Made by a program: the position numbers and the translations under genes. Below the pieces are notes generated by a model. That model was given only the letters and a program-made list of their open reading frames with translations, was not told where the DNA came from and did not search any database. 64,000 nt of DNA from Xiphydria camelus (Eukaryota; Arthropoda; Insecta; Hymenoptera; Xiphydriidae). The stretch's first letter is position 1. Each line of letters opens with the position of its first letter. Positions 25,631-37,985 of this stretch are shown piece after piece. The DNA lies in contig OY783198.1 of assembly GCA_963678675.1 (NCBI GenBank), positions 17,780,684 through 17,844,683 on the forward strand, given 5' to 3'.

Positions 25631-26039
25631 ACCAATTTTCAGCGTGAATCAAATGACTGTAGAAAATTTGTTTCGACAACTTTCTCAGGGTCCCACAAAT
25701 TCACCCCCCGCGGTCGCGCGGTCTGACGGTCACTTACCTTATTCACCCTTCCTACAAAGTTTCCAATACCTTACAACCGGAAAAAAAACTTGCGGGTCTA
25801 GCGGCCCAGATGAGGCGGCCCAGAAGGGCCCAGAGCGGCCCTTTACTTTAAAACTTTATTATTTAATCATTATGAATCCCTTTTGAAACTTTTTAATTCT
25901 TTTATTGATGACAAAGAGTCCATCATTGTATTATATTTACTCTTCTTTCTATATTTGGCCATGGCAATTAAATATTACATTTCTCATTTTAAAAAAATCT
26001 TACATGGACGGGGATACCGGTGCACTCACGGTATATGTA

Positions 26040-26442
26040 CAGTATGTCCCGTGGATAAAACGCAAGTATTTGAATTTCCCCAACATTTGACTTTGGTAGT
26101 GCTTGGAACGGTGCTGTAGTTAGAGTTGGCTTCAGAAGAGTGCGCTGCGTTCTTACGAGCCGTGTTTCCGCGAAACCTGTATGATTATTTCTCATCACTT
26201 CTACACATTATATTTACCATTATTTACAAATTCAGTTAATTTCGAGGTTAGACGCTTCGATCTCCCGAATTGACAGTTCCCGGGAAAAATCAGACGTTTT
26301 ACACTTTTCGCTCTCGAAACACGGCTCGTAAGAACGCAGCGCACTCTTCTGAAGCCAACTCTAACTACAGCACCGTTCCAAGCACTACCAAAGTCAAATG
26401 TCAGGGAAATTCAAATACTTGCGTTATCCACGGGACATACTG
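26040..26442. mobile_element. Tc1/mariner-like element with about 128-bp inverted repeats
   Basis: The ends read CAGTATGTCCCGTGGATAA and its reverse complement, each flanked by TA (26038-26039 and 26443-26444). Arms at about 26040-26168 and 26317-26442 are nearly identical, separated by about 150 bp of AT-rich DNA. CAGT ends with TA duplication are typical of Tc1/mariner. No transposase is encoded. Confidence 0.8.
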
Positions 26443-26444
26443 TA

Positions 26445-27204
26445 TAGACAAATCTAGATCGGTCGCGGGTCGGGTACGGTTGGGAATTGGGTCCGGGTTC
26501 GTGTAGTAAGTGAATGGAAGTAGTTTAGCTTCGAAACTGGTGGCCTATCTATAGGGTTGCACCCATCCGGACGGTAAAGTATCGATTGACTTTTTTCCGC
26601 TTCAGGGGCAACGGCTCCTGCACGTTCCCCTGGGCTCTCCATCTCTCCTTGGTTCATTCTCGCGTACCGCCAACTTACATCGCGTCAAGCGACTCTGGTC
26701 GGAGAGGTACCATCGATGCGTCGATTCCGTGTCAAAGGCTATCGTTTTCCCGGTACAAGGTTAAACGCACTGACCAAAAAGTATGAGTCATGCGCGTCTG
26801 TCGCCCGGATGACACGCGTCAAGCGATCCTCTATCGCGTAGAATGACGGTCTAGTTACGTAAGTAATCCAGTAGCAGGCGAACCGATACGTCGGTTCGCG
26901 CCGGACGAACGTACATCGCGCGATTGACTTTTACGAAACACGCAGATGTACAGTTATAGAACGCAGCTTCGAAAAGTGAACCACGGCCGCGCCTATGCCT
27001 GGGAAACGCGGTACATACGATCGTCCGTGCGTCGAATTATCGGTATGCGCATAATTGTCGGAAATCGAGAGGCCGTGGAATGGAGAGAGAAAAGCGTGAG
27101 CTACGATCTTCGGATAGGCAACGAGATGATCGTAATTGAAGCCGATATCGATCTGATCAACGTTCCCCGAAGAATCCTTTCGTATCATCGAAAGGTACAT
27201 TGAA
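26445..27204. other. Intergenic DNA, nothing recognised
   Basis: Open frames of 66-89 codons are present on both strands, with no domain or family signature. Confidence 0.35.
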
Positions 27205-27360
27205 AGAAATAATTACTGGTCAAAAAAATGTTTTCTTCGATCGAAAAAATAATATAATTTCAGGATCAAGCCATGGTTTTCTTCGCGCAAGAAAATATTT
27301 CATAAGCTTGAGTAATTGTTTTTTCTTGCGCGGAAATAATTTCTCGTTCCCACGACGGTA
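27205..27360. repeat. Dispersed repeat, related to about 33138-33345
   Basis: Both copies begin GA(A/G)AGAAATAATT(A/G)CT and share a pattern of short A/T blocks plus GAAAATATTT and a C-G-rich CTCGCG/CTTGCGC segment. The similarity is partial and was judged by eye. The second copy directly follows the other dispersed repeat at 32846-33100. Confidence 0.4.
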
Positions 27361-27695
27361 TTCCTGAATCAAAAATATATATAATTCTTCGATCAAGATT
27401 CCGGATTTTTAAACATTGGTTAGGTCATATCTTACACGACGCACTTACGTATGATAAATGTAATTATACGTAAAATTAATGTAGAAAGTAGAACTAAATA
27501 ACCATCTAATATACGTAGATATATATACGTTTATTATATCTGTTACGTGAAATATATGTACATTATACGTATAATATACGTTTTAAACTGTCTGTAAGTA
27601 GTGCAATGAAAAATATACGTAAGTAATACGTATATTTTTCGTAACCACATACGTATACGTAATATAGCTGTATCTACATAAAATTCACACATACT

Positions 27696-27936
27696 ATATG
27701 AAGGGTTTCTTTCAAAAACAACATTTGTCAAAAACGCCAATCCATGTAGTATTGATAATAATGCCTACTTTTTCGTTGTATCTAGCCGTGTAGTGGTGCC
27801 TACTCTTTCATTATATTATAACGAAAGAGTATGCACCACTACACGGCTAGATACAACGAAAGAGTAGGCATTATTACCAATACTACAGGGATTGGCGTTT
27901 TTGACAAATGTTGTTTTTGAAAGAAACCCTTCATAT
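27696..27936. mobile_element. Near-perfect palindromic MITE, 241 bp
   Basis: The ends read ATATGAAGGGTTTCTTTC and its reverse complement. The arms pair almost without mismatch for over 110 bp around a centre at about 27816. The internal block with CTAGCCGTGTAGTGGTGC is mirrored exactly. High arm identity suggests a recent insertion or ongoing arm correction. No target duplication beyond a possible TA is clear. Confidence 0.8.
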
Positions 27937-28394
27937 GTAGTGCGTCGTGTGGGATGTTATTGATTCAAGAAACATTCTATCGATCACAACTAGCAATTAT
28001 TTCTCTCAGTGTACCTTTGCCGAAAAGGAACGAAGAGGACAACCGGTAGAAGGCCACAATTACGCAGCATTCATCAAAGTCATACCCGAGAAAGACTCCT
28101 CCCGGAGTACCAACGCCACACGTTTCTGCGTACGGATTCGTCAGAATCGCCGCGACCGAACAACGCGCGCTGCAGCACCGCTCGCCGGAACCGACAAATT
28201 TGAACGCCGCCCGATGTACACACTTGTACGCAAGTGTCATCGATGCCTTTGTGCGCACTTTATTACAGCTCAATGGCCTCTTTAAGCGGCCGCAAGTGGA
28301 CGTAGGTGGAGGCGGGCGAAGACCACGACGAGAAAACTAGGGCTCGCCGGAAGCGCAGGTCGAGAGCCGCGTTCGCTCTACGCCGTGCGGTTTA

Positions 28395-30613
28395 AGGCCT
28401 GAGCACACAGAACGCGGACTCACCGCGCGGCCTTACCGCGCGAAATTTGTAGCAAGTAATGTTGCATTATCCCAGTCAAACAGAAGGCGACCTGCCGCGG
28501 CGGACAAGTAGAGTTCGCGGCGGACAGCAAAATTTTACAGAGTTCGCGCGGCAGAGACCATCCTTGATACCTGAGTACGGCACGCCAGGTAGGCGCAAGG
28601 TGCAAATGGGTTGTAGTACAGGGCCCCCTTTCTCGAGTCACTCGCAGGAGAAACGTATACGTTTCTTAGCGAGTAGACCAATCAGGACCCCCGCAACAAC
28701 GGAATACTTGATCCTGATTGGTCTCTTGGCTAAGTGCACGCAAGGATACGAGCGAGTTCGAGAAAGGGGGCCCAGGCTGCTAATGAGTTCACAGTCCCGT
28801 GACGACATAAGAATCTTAACTCCGTTTGTGCGGAATTGATTGCGTTTTGCCACTTAAAAATGATGTAGTCAACTGATGGCATCCCATTTGAAGTGCGTTA
28901 GTCACATTTAGCTAAAGATCAATTTTTCAAGTGAAGGGTTATAGCACTTCCAGTGATCCAAAATCACTAATCAAATATTTTTTCACCTGATAAAAAAAAA
29001 GTCGTGACTGAAAGGGTTAAATGTATAATTTATCGTTTCTCCTTTTCAAAATTGAAGTTATGAAAATGTTAAGACCAAGCAGGGGCTGTGGCTTATAATA
29101 ATTAATGTATAATTTCCCGGAACCGCTAGCCGTCGGCTACTTAATCCACTTATAATTAGAAGTAGCGACGAATTCCGACCGATGGTCTATCGGAAAACTA
29201 GGAAACCCTAACAACCACCGCACGGTCCAGTTATAGTCCAAGAGCCAGAGCCAAAAAAAGTCTAAATTTACTAAGCCTAGTTTTTTATAGTTTATTACAA
29301 TGGTTACTGCGAATGTGTATGTCAAGCGAAACTTAGAACAGGTGTCTCAGGGACGACAGCGAAGTTGTCATTCCTGCCGAGGTAATAAAATGAATTTACT
29401 AAGGCTGAAAATCGATATACAACTTGTATATTGCATATAAATAAAAGTTAAGGCAGTCAGTCAGTTAAATGTGGGGACGGAGCTAGTCAGTCGGCCGCAA
29501 TGTATGTGCAAAAAATAAATACTGTGCAATTCGTTTACTACACTTCAAAACTTTTGTGAGGGTATTAAATGTTATATCAAACATAAACAAAATGGTCAGT
29601 CATCGATTTTGTGGGACGACGCCCGCCAGTCAGCAAAAAAAGAAAAGAAAATTTCGTTCATGGTTCATGGCGTCCAGAACATGGCACCATTAGAATAAAA
29701 CCGAACAAATTTAGAAAGGCATTTTTTAATCAAATTGAACATATATTTAAATATTTAAATGTTATGGAGCAATGGAGTTGTATCGATGATACCCCATCAG
29801 CTTCTGGTTTGTTTCCTGCAGGTACAACTAACTCTTCGCGGTGATAGGGGTTAGGGTCAATTGACCGTTCTTGATACCTGAGTACGGCACGACAGGTAGA
29901 CGCATGGTGTGCATATGGTGCAATAATACCTCCGCAACCGACCTGTACAGTTTGTCGCTCCGAAATCGGTCGCAACAGCGAGGCAGGCGGTATGGGGCAG
30001 GTCAGAATGAGTCATTTCCTACAGTGCCCACAGTAATAAATACCGTTATATTTCGAAGCTCCTTTGACGCGTCTCAAATTTACCGACAGAAACCCGAACG
30101 TGGCATGTAAAAAACGTTCGTCAACGCTGGACACATGCAATTGAGAGACAACAGTTTTTGCGTGCTTTGTCGCTCCGAAATCGGTCAACGGTATGGGACA
30201 GGTCAAAACGAATCATTTCCTGCTTTTACAATAGTCATAAATCAACAATCATAGTCATCTGTATAGTCAGGATGACGCAAGTCATACGGAAAACTGCACT
30301 CCCGCACAAAATCAATACATTTTTCATTATTTTATTCTCTTTCACCACTCATTTTGCCTCTTTCCGCGCGCGAACTCTGTAAAATTTTACAAACGGTTCG
30401 CTGCGGTTCGCTGTCTGCCGCGAGCTGTACTGGTCCGCCGCGGCAGGCCGCCTTCTGTTTGACTAGGATAATGCGACATTACTCGCTACAAAGTTCGCGG
30501 GAGTCGGGCGGCCCAGTCCGTGCTGTCTGTGTGACAGGGTTTTTCCATTGTTATAGAGTTCGCACCGCGCGGTACGGCCGCGCGGTGAGTTCGCGTTCTG
30601 TGTGCTCAGGCCT
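28395..30613. mobile_element. 2.2-kb DNA transposon with long inverted repeats and TTA target duplication (PIF/Harbinger-like?)
   Basis: The left end AGGCCTGAGCACACAGAACG at 28395 is mirrored at the right end, finishing at 30613. TTA flanks both sides (28392-28394 and 30614-30616). The inverted arms extend about 165-245 bp and include the CCGCGCGGCC, CCGCGGCGGAC and AAAATTTTACA blocks. A TTA duplication fits PIF/Harbinger, which is my tentative call. The interior holds direct repeats (CTTGATACCTGAGTACGGCACG at about 28563 and 29869; TTTGTCGCTCCGAAATCGGTC at about 29956 and 30167), a nested MITE and open frames without recognisable transposase. It is nonautonomous or decayed. Confidence 0.7.
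28621..28773. mobile_element. Nested 153-bp palindromic MITE inside the 2.2-kb element
   Basis: The ends read GGGCCCCCTTTCTCGA and its reverse complement. An inner pair, ACCAATCAGGA and TCCTGATTGGT, is also mirrored. It sits inside the 28395-30613 element next to one of that element's direct repeats. No target duplication was found. Confidence 0.65.
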
Positions 30614-30616
30614 TTA

Positions 30617-31592
30617 CGCTGCAAAACACCGGCGCGGCCCGCAGCCTCGCGCGCGTAACCGGAACGACGCATCCGCGCGGCGGCTTCCACCGTGGACGCG
30701 CGCCCCGTACCTATCGCGTCGTTGTTTCGCGGAATCTGAGCGTTCCGCTGCGTGAAGACGCAAAAAATCCATCGGCAACGTCCGTCACAGTTTTGTACAC
30801 TGCGCGGGTCAGTCGCCGGCGAGGCGCGAGTGTGATCGCACACACGGTCGTATGCACGCGCGCGCGCGCGCATCGGGCGTCGCTCTCTGCATACGCGTGC
30901 GTAATTCTTCTTTTTTTTTTCGCGGGCGTCCATCGACCACGTGCGGCGAGGAAATGTATTTCAGAGATTAAAGCGCCGCGGCCGGAAAGTCGGAACGTTT
31001 TCAAAACGGTCATCAGTCACGAACTTGACTCGCATTGCCGGCCGTTCGGACCTTCGATTTGCTTTCCCGACGCGCGTCGGCAATTAATTTCATTTATCGT
31101 CGGAACCGGCGCGCGCGCGCGCGCGCGGAGCGAAACGTGCGATTATAAATCTCGTCGTCCGCGCGCGGTCGATTTGTCGTGACGCGGGAGAATCGTGTGA
31201 TATGTTCTCCCCCGCGGGTGTGGGTTCGAAGGAGTTCGACGCGTAAGGACCGAATCACTCGCGTCGATGTACTCCGAGTTATAAGTCTTTTTTATCGCGA
31301 AACGGGAAGCTGCGGCTATTATATCGGCGCTGTAATTACCGTTCGCACATATTCGAAGTACGTGAGTATAATCGGCGTGGATACGTATACGTGGAGAAAA
31401 GTTGGTGATAGGATCGCTCTCCTGCTCGGTGGATGGTGAAACCGAATTCGGTCTGTAAATAAAAAAATATGCTTATTCATATTTCTACGTTAAATTTATA
31501 ATCCGCATATCGTATTCGATATCACGCGACAAAGAAGATATCCGAAGAAATAATTATTCGCTGAATTATAAATGCATTTCTCTCTGCGAAAT
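30617..31592. other. GC-rich CpG-dense DNA, possible promoter region
   Basis: This block is strongly CpG-rich with alternating CG runs at about 30855-30872 and 31110-31126. It lies 1.9 kb upstream of the PI-PLC gene. Open frames on both strands are Arg-rich and compositional. A CpG-type promoter or upstream exon is possible but not demonstrable. Confidence 0.3.
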
Positions 31593-31688
31593 CGTGACGT
31601 CATCGAAACGCCAGCGAGACGCACTTATGCCAATAGCAACGAGTGCGAGAGAGATGGACTCACAACACGATGACGTAGCTGTATTTCA
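31593..31688. repeat. Dispersed repeat, inverted copy of about 9798-9892
   Basis: Contains GTGACGTCATCGAAACG, AGACGCACTTATGCCAATAG and AACGAGTGCGAGAGAGATG, the reverse complement of the block in insulin receptor intron 2, with a few changes. Confidence 0.7.
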
Positions 31689-31886
31689 GAATGTCGTTTC
31701 CCAGCTCAGATAAGACCGAAAATGAAAAATCAAAAAACACGAGGTTGATAATTTTGCCCGCATTTTTCGAATCTGCGATAAAAGAAATTGCTTCAAAACC
31801 GAATCGCAGGCCATTGTACTGTGCGCGCAGCGACACGCCACGAGTACGTCGATCGATATCTCGCCATCTATTGCCTTTATGTGTGT

Positions 31887-32074
31887 GAAATTCCGAACGT
31901 TCACTTGAACGAAAACTTTCGACTTCAAAAGACCGTGAGTTTATTGATTATTTCATTTCCGACAGTCGCCCAGTTCGCAAAGATTTCTCTATAGATCTGA
32001 CAATCAATAAACTCAAAATTGGCCATGATCTCTTAAAGTCGAAATTTTTCATTCGAATAAACGTTCGAAATTTC
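31887..32074. mobile_element. MITE family member, copy 1 (second copy at 59007-59204)
   Basis: Terminal inverted repeats include GAAATTCCGAACGTTCACTT on the left and a diverged reverse complement ending GTTCGAAATTTC on the right. The interior has a mirrored pair, GAGTTTATTGATTA and AATCAATAAACTC. The same arrangement occurs at 59007-59204, so this is a dispersed nonautonomous family. Confidence 0.75.
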
Positions 32075-32509
32075 AGGGACAGTTCCCTTTGACGGCGACC
32101 GCGTGGGAATGACAATCACATTTACAGCGTTATTTTTCGAGATATCGAGATCGAGTGGCTGTAATCTTATAAATTGGCGCGTAAAAAGAGATCAATGAGG
32201 AAGTCGCGCTATCGATTCTATAGACGTCTTCAATTTTTGAAGTATTAGTGTGCAATATATGTACACATATACGGAATATTGATAGCCTCTGGAAATTACT
32301 ATCGCATTGTTGATGATACTCAGTCCGAATAAGATCGCAATCCGAGACTCGGCACACATACCGCATTCCACCTTGGTCAACAGAAATTTCTGCGGGAGAG
32401 CTAATATCACGTGTTTCGATCGTGCGACGATCTCGGGAAAGAACGAGTGTTGCGATAAAACCTGGATAAATAACCGGGCATCGCGAGGAAACCGGCATTC
32501 GGCGGAAAG

Positions 32510-35200
32510 ATGATCGAACGAGGAAGAAACCTTTTAGCGGTGTTCGCCACCGCGTTGGCACTGACAACGGGATCTCCCTTGGTGACTCGCGACGCGTGCA
32601 GACGAGGCAGTGTCGACGGTAAGTCCTCGACGGTTGCACGCAGAATAAAAAACCAGTAATTTTTACCGCTTCATCCAGGGACGCTGAGATTCGAGCTCAA
32701 TTTTTTATAAAGAGAACATATTTTTATTTACTATTTGCAACTGTACCAGATACTGGTTTAACCAGATATAATATCCGTTTGCGCACAGAAATTTCTCCAG
32801 GAAAAACACCTAATTACTGTTTCATTCTCTAAACAGCTTCCAGCACCGAGAAAACAGTTTGCTTGTAGTTAACAAATGTTTCTTTTAATATAGCGAAATA
32901 AACATTTCATTGAATCAAGTAAATATTCGTTGACTACTACGATATTTATTTGCCACAAATAAATCCTTCGAGGCAACCATTTGAATGAAATAAACATTTT
33001 AATGTGATCAACATATATTTTCTTGTCAAAATGAAATATTTAATATATTTCGCCGTATTTAAAATTACATTTATTAACTATTAATAAACTGTCTTCTCGG
33101 TACGGGCAAAATCGTAGTTTAAGGCTAGTCAAACTGCACTTTGAGAGAAATAATTGCTAGTGTCAACAAAATATTTCCTGAATCGAGAACATAAGATCTT
33201 TCAAATCTTTAAGAATACAGATTCTTGATCGGAGAATATATATTCTTGAATCGAGAATACCATTGTGGGAACAAAATATTCTTTCTGCGCCAAAAAAAAA
33301 AACAATTACTCGCGCGTCTATCAAATATTTTCTCACGCGAAGAAAACCACGGCTCTCTCAAAAACATGAGATTCGTTTTCCCGCCGCAGAATTCGCCTAT
33401 TCCCACCTCGGCCTGATCATCTCGCCGATTATATCGAGCAAGGAGATTCGCGTCATCGAGATCTACTGGAACCACGCGAACTGGACGTCCGGGGACGTAA
33501 TCGCGCTGTACAACGAAGAGCCGACCAGCGGGGCGAAGCGTCTGTACGCGTTCGAACCGACCGCGGGGAATGGCATTCGAAAGACCGACATTCAAGCCGA
33601 CTTTGTTCCCACTTCCGACCTCACCTTCGAGAGGCAGTGCCTGAGTAAGTCTTCCCGGAGTCCGGGTGCGCACGTGGGATAAATCGAGGATATAAAATCG
33701 AATTACACATTTTGACGGAAGTATAACGGAACTAGTTATATCACGCGCTTCTCGTCCATCCTCTTCAGAATACCACGTGGCGTGGTTGCGAAACGACACC
33801 GTCAGAAAGACGAATTGCCTCGAGACGCGACCTAATTGGTTGGCCGAACGGAGGGAAACACTGGGAAAATTGAAGCTGCGCGACGTCTTCCTGCCCGGGA
33901 CTCACGACTCCGCTGCGTACGCGGTGATTGAAAAGCCGGAGACGGAAACGTTGATCGACAAGTACGTCACGGCTCAGGTAAATTTGAATAGTCGACGAAG
34001 GGGAAGTTACCGTCGTACGGCTAGTCGCGATGTTTTTTTTTTCTCCTTCGACTTTCCAATGGAAAAGAAGCGAAAAGTCCCTGAGCGCCGCAACGGTAAA
34101 CAATAGCGTTTATTAATTTGCCAATCACCAGGACGAGGACATCCTGGCGCAACTGATCTACGGAACGCGGTATTTGGACATCCGAGTCGGCTATTACCCT
34201 CTGCAGCCGCAAGTTTGGTGGGGTAATCACGGTATCGTGAAGGTCGTGCCCTTGCAGACGATCATCGACGACGTGAAGACCTTCCTCGACAATACCAACG
34301 AGATCGTGATGTTCGACATCCACGAATTTCCGATCGGTAAGTCATTACGAGTCGCCGCTGCGCTTTCGACACCATCTACGAAGAATCTCATTCGACGACG
34401 TCCCGAAACTTCGATAATCAGGTTTCGAAAAGGACCTATCGGTTCACAACAAGCTGGCGTCCTTCCTGGAGGAGCAGTTCGCCGATTATCTACTACCCAA
34501 GTCCTACGGCTGGTCCTCTACTCTGAACACCATTTGGGAATCCGGAAAGAGGCTCATCGTCAGCTACAACGACAGGAACATCGTCTCTCGCTACGACAGC
34601 GTCTGGCCTCCCGTGACGCAACAGTGGGGCGACGTCAGGAGTGTCGCCGACCTGTACACGTACCTGTCCAAGGTCGAATCTAATGCTCGCAGGTAATTAA
34701 TCTGATCCGATGATTGTACCTAACATTTCTCGGTTTTTTTTTTTAATCAAACTGGGGAGTACTCGAGAAAGAAGGTGATAAAACTTTCGAAAGATGCATT
34801 ACTGATACCGTTTTGACTGGTACCACTTGGTATCACTCGATACTGCTCTTGGAAAATGATCGAACTGCATTTAATGACTAAAATACCAAACCCCATTGTG
34901 CCTAACTACGAACGAATCCTTCGATTTACTAAAACAGACGCTCCCTGTACAATTTCCAGCTCGACCAACGTTAATCCGCGGTCGACGATGGCCCAACTCA
35001 CGCCGAACACCTGGGACGTCCTATTGGATCGATTGGGTGGTCTCAGGAAGATGGCAGAGGACGTGAACGCTAATGTGACCAACTGGTACGACACCAAGTG
35101 GCAATCTACCGCGAATATCGTGTCTGTCGACTTTATCAAGAGCAGCGGCATCATCGAGACTGCCATCGAGTGGAACGACAGGAGGGCTTCTTCCTGTTGA
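32510..35200 (+). CDS. Secreted PI-PLC X-domain-containing protein (PLCXD-like)
   Basis: The predicted product has a phosphatidylinositol phospholipase C X-domain fold and probably acts outside the cell or in the secretory pathway. Six exons join in phase: 32510-32618, 33390-33644, 33769-33977, 34132-34336, 34422-34692 and 34960-35200, giving about 429 residues. The first exon encodes a signal peptide. The catalytic region shows FLPGTHDSAAY (first His at about 167) and WWGNHGIV (second His at about 223), with DIRVGYY between them, as in the PLCXD family. There is no Y domain, C2, EF hand or PH domain, so it is not a classical signalling PLC. The last acceptor (34959) was chosen because an earlier AG at 34937 would run into a stop. 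The substrate is not known from sequence. Confidence 0.88.
32846..33100. repeat. AT-rich dispersed repeat in PI-PLC intron 1, related to 22845-23095
   Basis: Shares ordered blocks with the 22.8-kb copy, including ATATATTTTCTTGTC and ATTACATTTATTAAC. It lies within the first intron of the PI-PLC gene and is followed directly by a second dispersed repeat at 33138-33345. Confidence 0.65.
33138..33345. repeat. Dispersed repeat in PI-PLC intron 1, related to 27205-27360
   Basis: The start GAGAGAAATAATTGCTAG parallels 27205. The interior has an alternation of GATTCTTGATCGGAGAATAT and GAGAATATATTCTTG-type short mirrored blocks. It ends just before exon 2 of the PI-PLC gene. Confidence 0.4.
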
Positions 35201-36563
35201 TCATGAGACCGTGAGAACTGCAAGACCGTAATGATGAAACCAGTTCGGAGCACGCTATCGGAGGGATGTCAAATTCCCGCAGATATTCGAGTATACAAAT
35301 GTTTGCCGATTTTTCAGATAACGTCAAATCCCCCATTCGTCCCTACATGTCAGTCTGTAATGCCCATACCGACGACGAGCTTGTAAACGTCGTAATTACG
35401 GGTTTGCATTATCGAATGGATGATCTACACGATGTAATTCCCGATGAAATACTCGGCGGATCGCACGACGATATCAATATCATTGCACGCACTCTGAGAA
35501 CGATATACCACATCGTCTAATTTCTATCGTTTATCGTACTTATCGTTCGCGATAGAAATTAGGAGACACATGGCATCAATCAACTGGGGAGCGTAAGATT
35601 GTACATAATTGCAAATTTGTACATACAGGTTATAGGAACACGTGGCGCCAATGATTACTCTCATTTATAATCTCTCTTTAATAGATCTCTCCCACAAAAA
35701 GCAATCTCATTTACACTTGTCATTTCCGCTCGTATTCCTCTGATTACGAGTCTCGTTCAATTTTCCCTTTGGTACAATGACGCGTAAAAATCTATGTTAT
35801 CAAATTCACAATCGCGATATCAATCGCGTGGAGTAAAATACTGAACAATCATTATCGAAAGCTTTAGTATATTCGATAATTCCGTTAGGGACTTTCCCGC
35901 AATTTTATATGAAATAGGAAAATAATAATTTGTTTTTCACGTCGAAATTTAGCATCCCAATCACGCTGTATCATTTAACCGATTCGTCCTTCGCAGCAAC
36001 AATGTACTTTCTCCTTTCCTCTTCGCTTTGTTCCCATGCAAACCGGTGCGCCGTGCAACTATCCCGCGGATTTCTACTTTATTCAAAAAGGAACAAGGAT
36101 TTTTTCTATGAACCGCGGAGCTATTAAACTTTAGCGTGACATTGCAAGTTCCGGCGGAAACGCAAATAATACTATGACCAAGGTGACCACGAAACGCGAA
36201 ATTATCTGCTATACAATTGCTTGCACGTAAATCACGCGCGGAGGATCAGTACTCGAATTGTCGCAGAGGACGTCGGTTGAAAGTGAACAACGATGATATA
36301 AGCATCGTCGGTGGATATTTTTGTTCGAATGTAACATTAAGTGGGGTGCATCCTATCAACGAAGGGAGTGCTGATAGAGGGCATTTTCTAGCGTAAAAAA
36401 AACATTTTCCCCCTGGTGGATAAAATTTCTTCCAAACCGAAAAATTACGAGTAAAACTTCGTCGTACAAAGCGAACTTAATTTTCAGGCGTACACACACA
36501 TATATAGATTTTGTACGACTATACAAGTACCTATAGGTAAAGGTATGTACGTGAGCGAAGTAC
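35201..36563. other. Intergenic DNA downstream of the PI-PLC gene
   Basis: It presumably contains the 3' UTR of the upstream gene. An 84-codon open frame at 35266-35520 follows the stop in the same strand; it has no recognisable domain and I do not call it a gene. Nothing else is supportable. Confidence 0.35.
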
Positions 36564-37212
36564 CCTATTGAAAAGATCCCATAGATTCCCATGGACAATT
36601 TCTATGGGAATCTGATGTGCTTTTGACACAGTAGTTCCAGATATCCACTAGTAAAGTTTAAATTTACATTTGAATAAAACATAATTTGAAAAAATAATTA
36701 ATTTATAATTTTTTAAATTAAATTAAATCATTTTAAAAAGCAATTAATTTTAATTATAGGACAATTTAATTTAATTTTAAATTATGATAAATATATTGTA
36801 TTTTTTTTAATCAATTCAATTTTAATTATATAGGAAAATTAAGTTCAATTTTAAATTATGATATAAATATTGATTTAAATATCAATATTTTTGATGATCT
36901 TTTTATATTATAATAAGTGATATAGGCGCGATATAAGCAGGGAAAGAGAGCGATAAAAGGTCGCCGCTTTCCGATGTGGGATACGACCTATTAGAATTAA
37001 GGTATCGATTTGTAATTACTAATAGAGCTTTAGAAAATTTTATTTGTTTTTACCGATACACATAGAATCCAATACATTCCTATTCATCCTTCTCAGATTT
37101 TTACCAGTGGTTATCTGGATTCGCTGTATCAAAAGCACATCAAATTCCCATAGAGATTCTATGGGATTTTTACAAGTCTTCTGTGAGAATCTATGATATT
37201 TTTTCAACAGTG
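36564..37212. mobile_element. AT-rich inverted-repeat element, about 650 bp
   Basis: The left end (CTATTGAAAAGATCCCATAG) and the reversed right end (CTGTTGAAAAAATATCATAG) match in part. A stronger inner match follows: TCTATGGGAATCTGATGTGCTTTTGA on the left is mirrored near 37128-37158, and CCA(C)TAG/CCAGTGG after it. The interior is very AT-rich, with repeated TTAATTTTAAATTATGAT. No coding capacity. Superfamily unknown. Confidence 0.6.
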
Positions 37213-37298
37213 ATAGTGTAATTTTCGCTGGGATATATTTATAGCGATCTCGAAAAGTACGCTGTAAACAATTTATTCTGCGGTGTGGACCTATATAT

Positions 37299-37713
37299 CG
37301 GGTGATTCTTTAATATTGGGACAAACTGCAAGGATTAATTCCTTGGATGAAAATGAGAAGAAAAGTTCCTATGAACACATGGGTCCGGAAACGCTGAGTT
37401 TCGGAGAAACAGGGTGTTGGATTTGTATACAAATTCTCTTCCATCAACAAACAGTACAAACGCAATGACGCATCCCTTCTTCTGAAATGATATTTAATAC
37501 TCCTAAGAAGATCCCATTACAATAAATAAATAAAATGGAGGCTCTCTCTGCAAAAATATACTTCCTATTATTAGTATAGAAAATTTGTATAAAAATGAAC
37601 ACCCTGTTTCTCCGAAACAGTGTTTCCGGACCCATGTTCATAGGAACTTTTTTTCTTATTTTCATCCAAGGAACCCGCCCTTGAAGTTTGTCGCAATATT
37701 AAAGAATCACCTG
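37299..37713. mobile_element. Inverted-repeat element, about 415 bp
   Basis: The left end GGTGATTCTTTAATATTG is mirrored at the right end. The arms of about 125 bp include TTGGATGAAAATGAGAA and ATGGGTCCGGAAACGCTG, both mirrored. The open frames read from the arms are by-products of the repeat. Confidence 0.7.
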
Positions 37714-37783
37714 GTAGACCACTTCGGGTGTTAGATAACAATGGCATAAGACTGGATGATACCAGACGTGATACATATACAGA

Positions 37784-37985
37784 GGGTCCGGACTTGGATC
37801 TGCAACATAGCAATCGTACGAGTGCGAGAGAGAACACGTAGAGAGTGCATAAGGACCTCTCTGTCGGACATTTCTCTGGACTAATCTAGTTGGAGTTTGT
37901 GTGACAGAGAGGTTCTTATGCACTCGCCACGTTTTCTCTCTCGCACTCGCACCACTGCCATGTTGCAAATCCAAGTCCGGACCCC
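37784..37985. mobile_element. Inverted-repeat element, about 200 bp
   Basis: GGGTCCGGACTTGGAT at the left is mirrored as ATCCAAGTCCGGACCC at the right. Inner blocks with GAGTGCGAGAGAGAA, AGAGTGCATAAG and ACCTCTCTGTC are also mirrored around a centre near 37885. It lies about 130 bp upstream of the protease-homologue start codon, so it may influence that promoter. Confidence 0.7.

Noticed and set aside
31200..31240. GGTTCGAAGGAG resembling a tRNA T-arm
   Set aside because: No matching acceptor stem, D-arm or anticodon arm could be found around it.
35266..35520. 84-codon frame after the PI-PLC stop
   Set aside because: No domain and no splice site that would join it to the gene in frame; probably 3' UTR.
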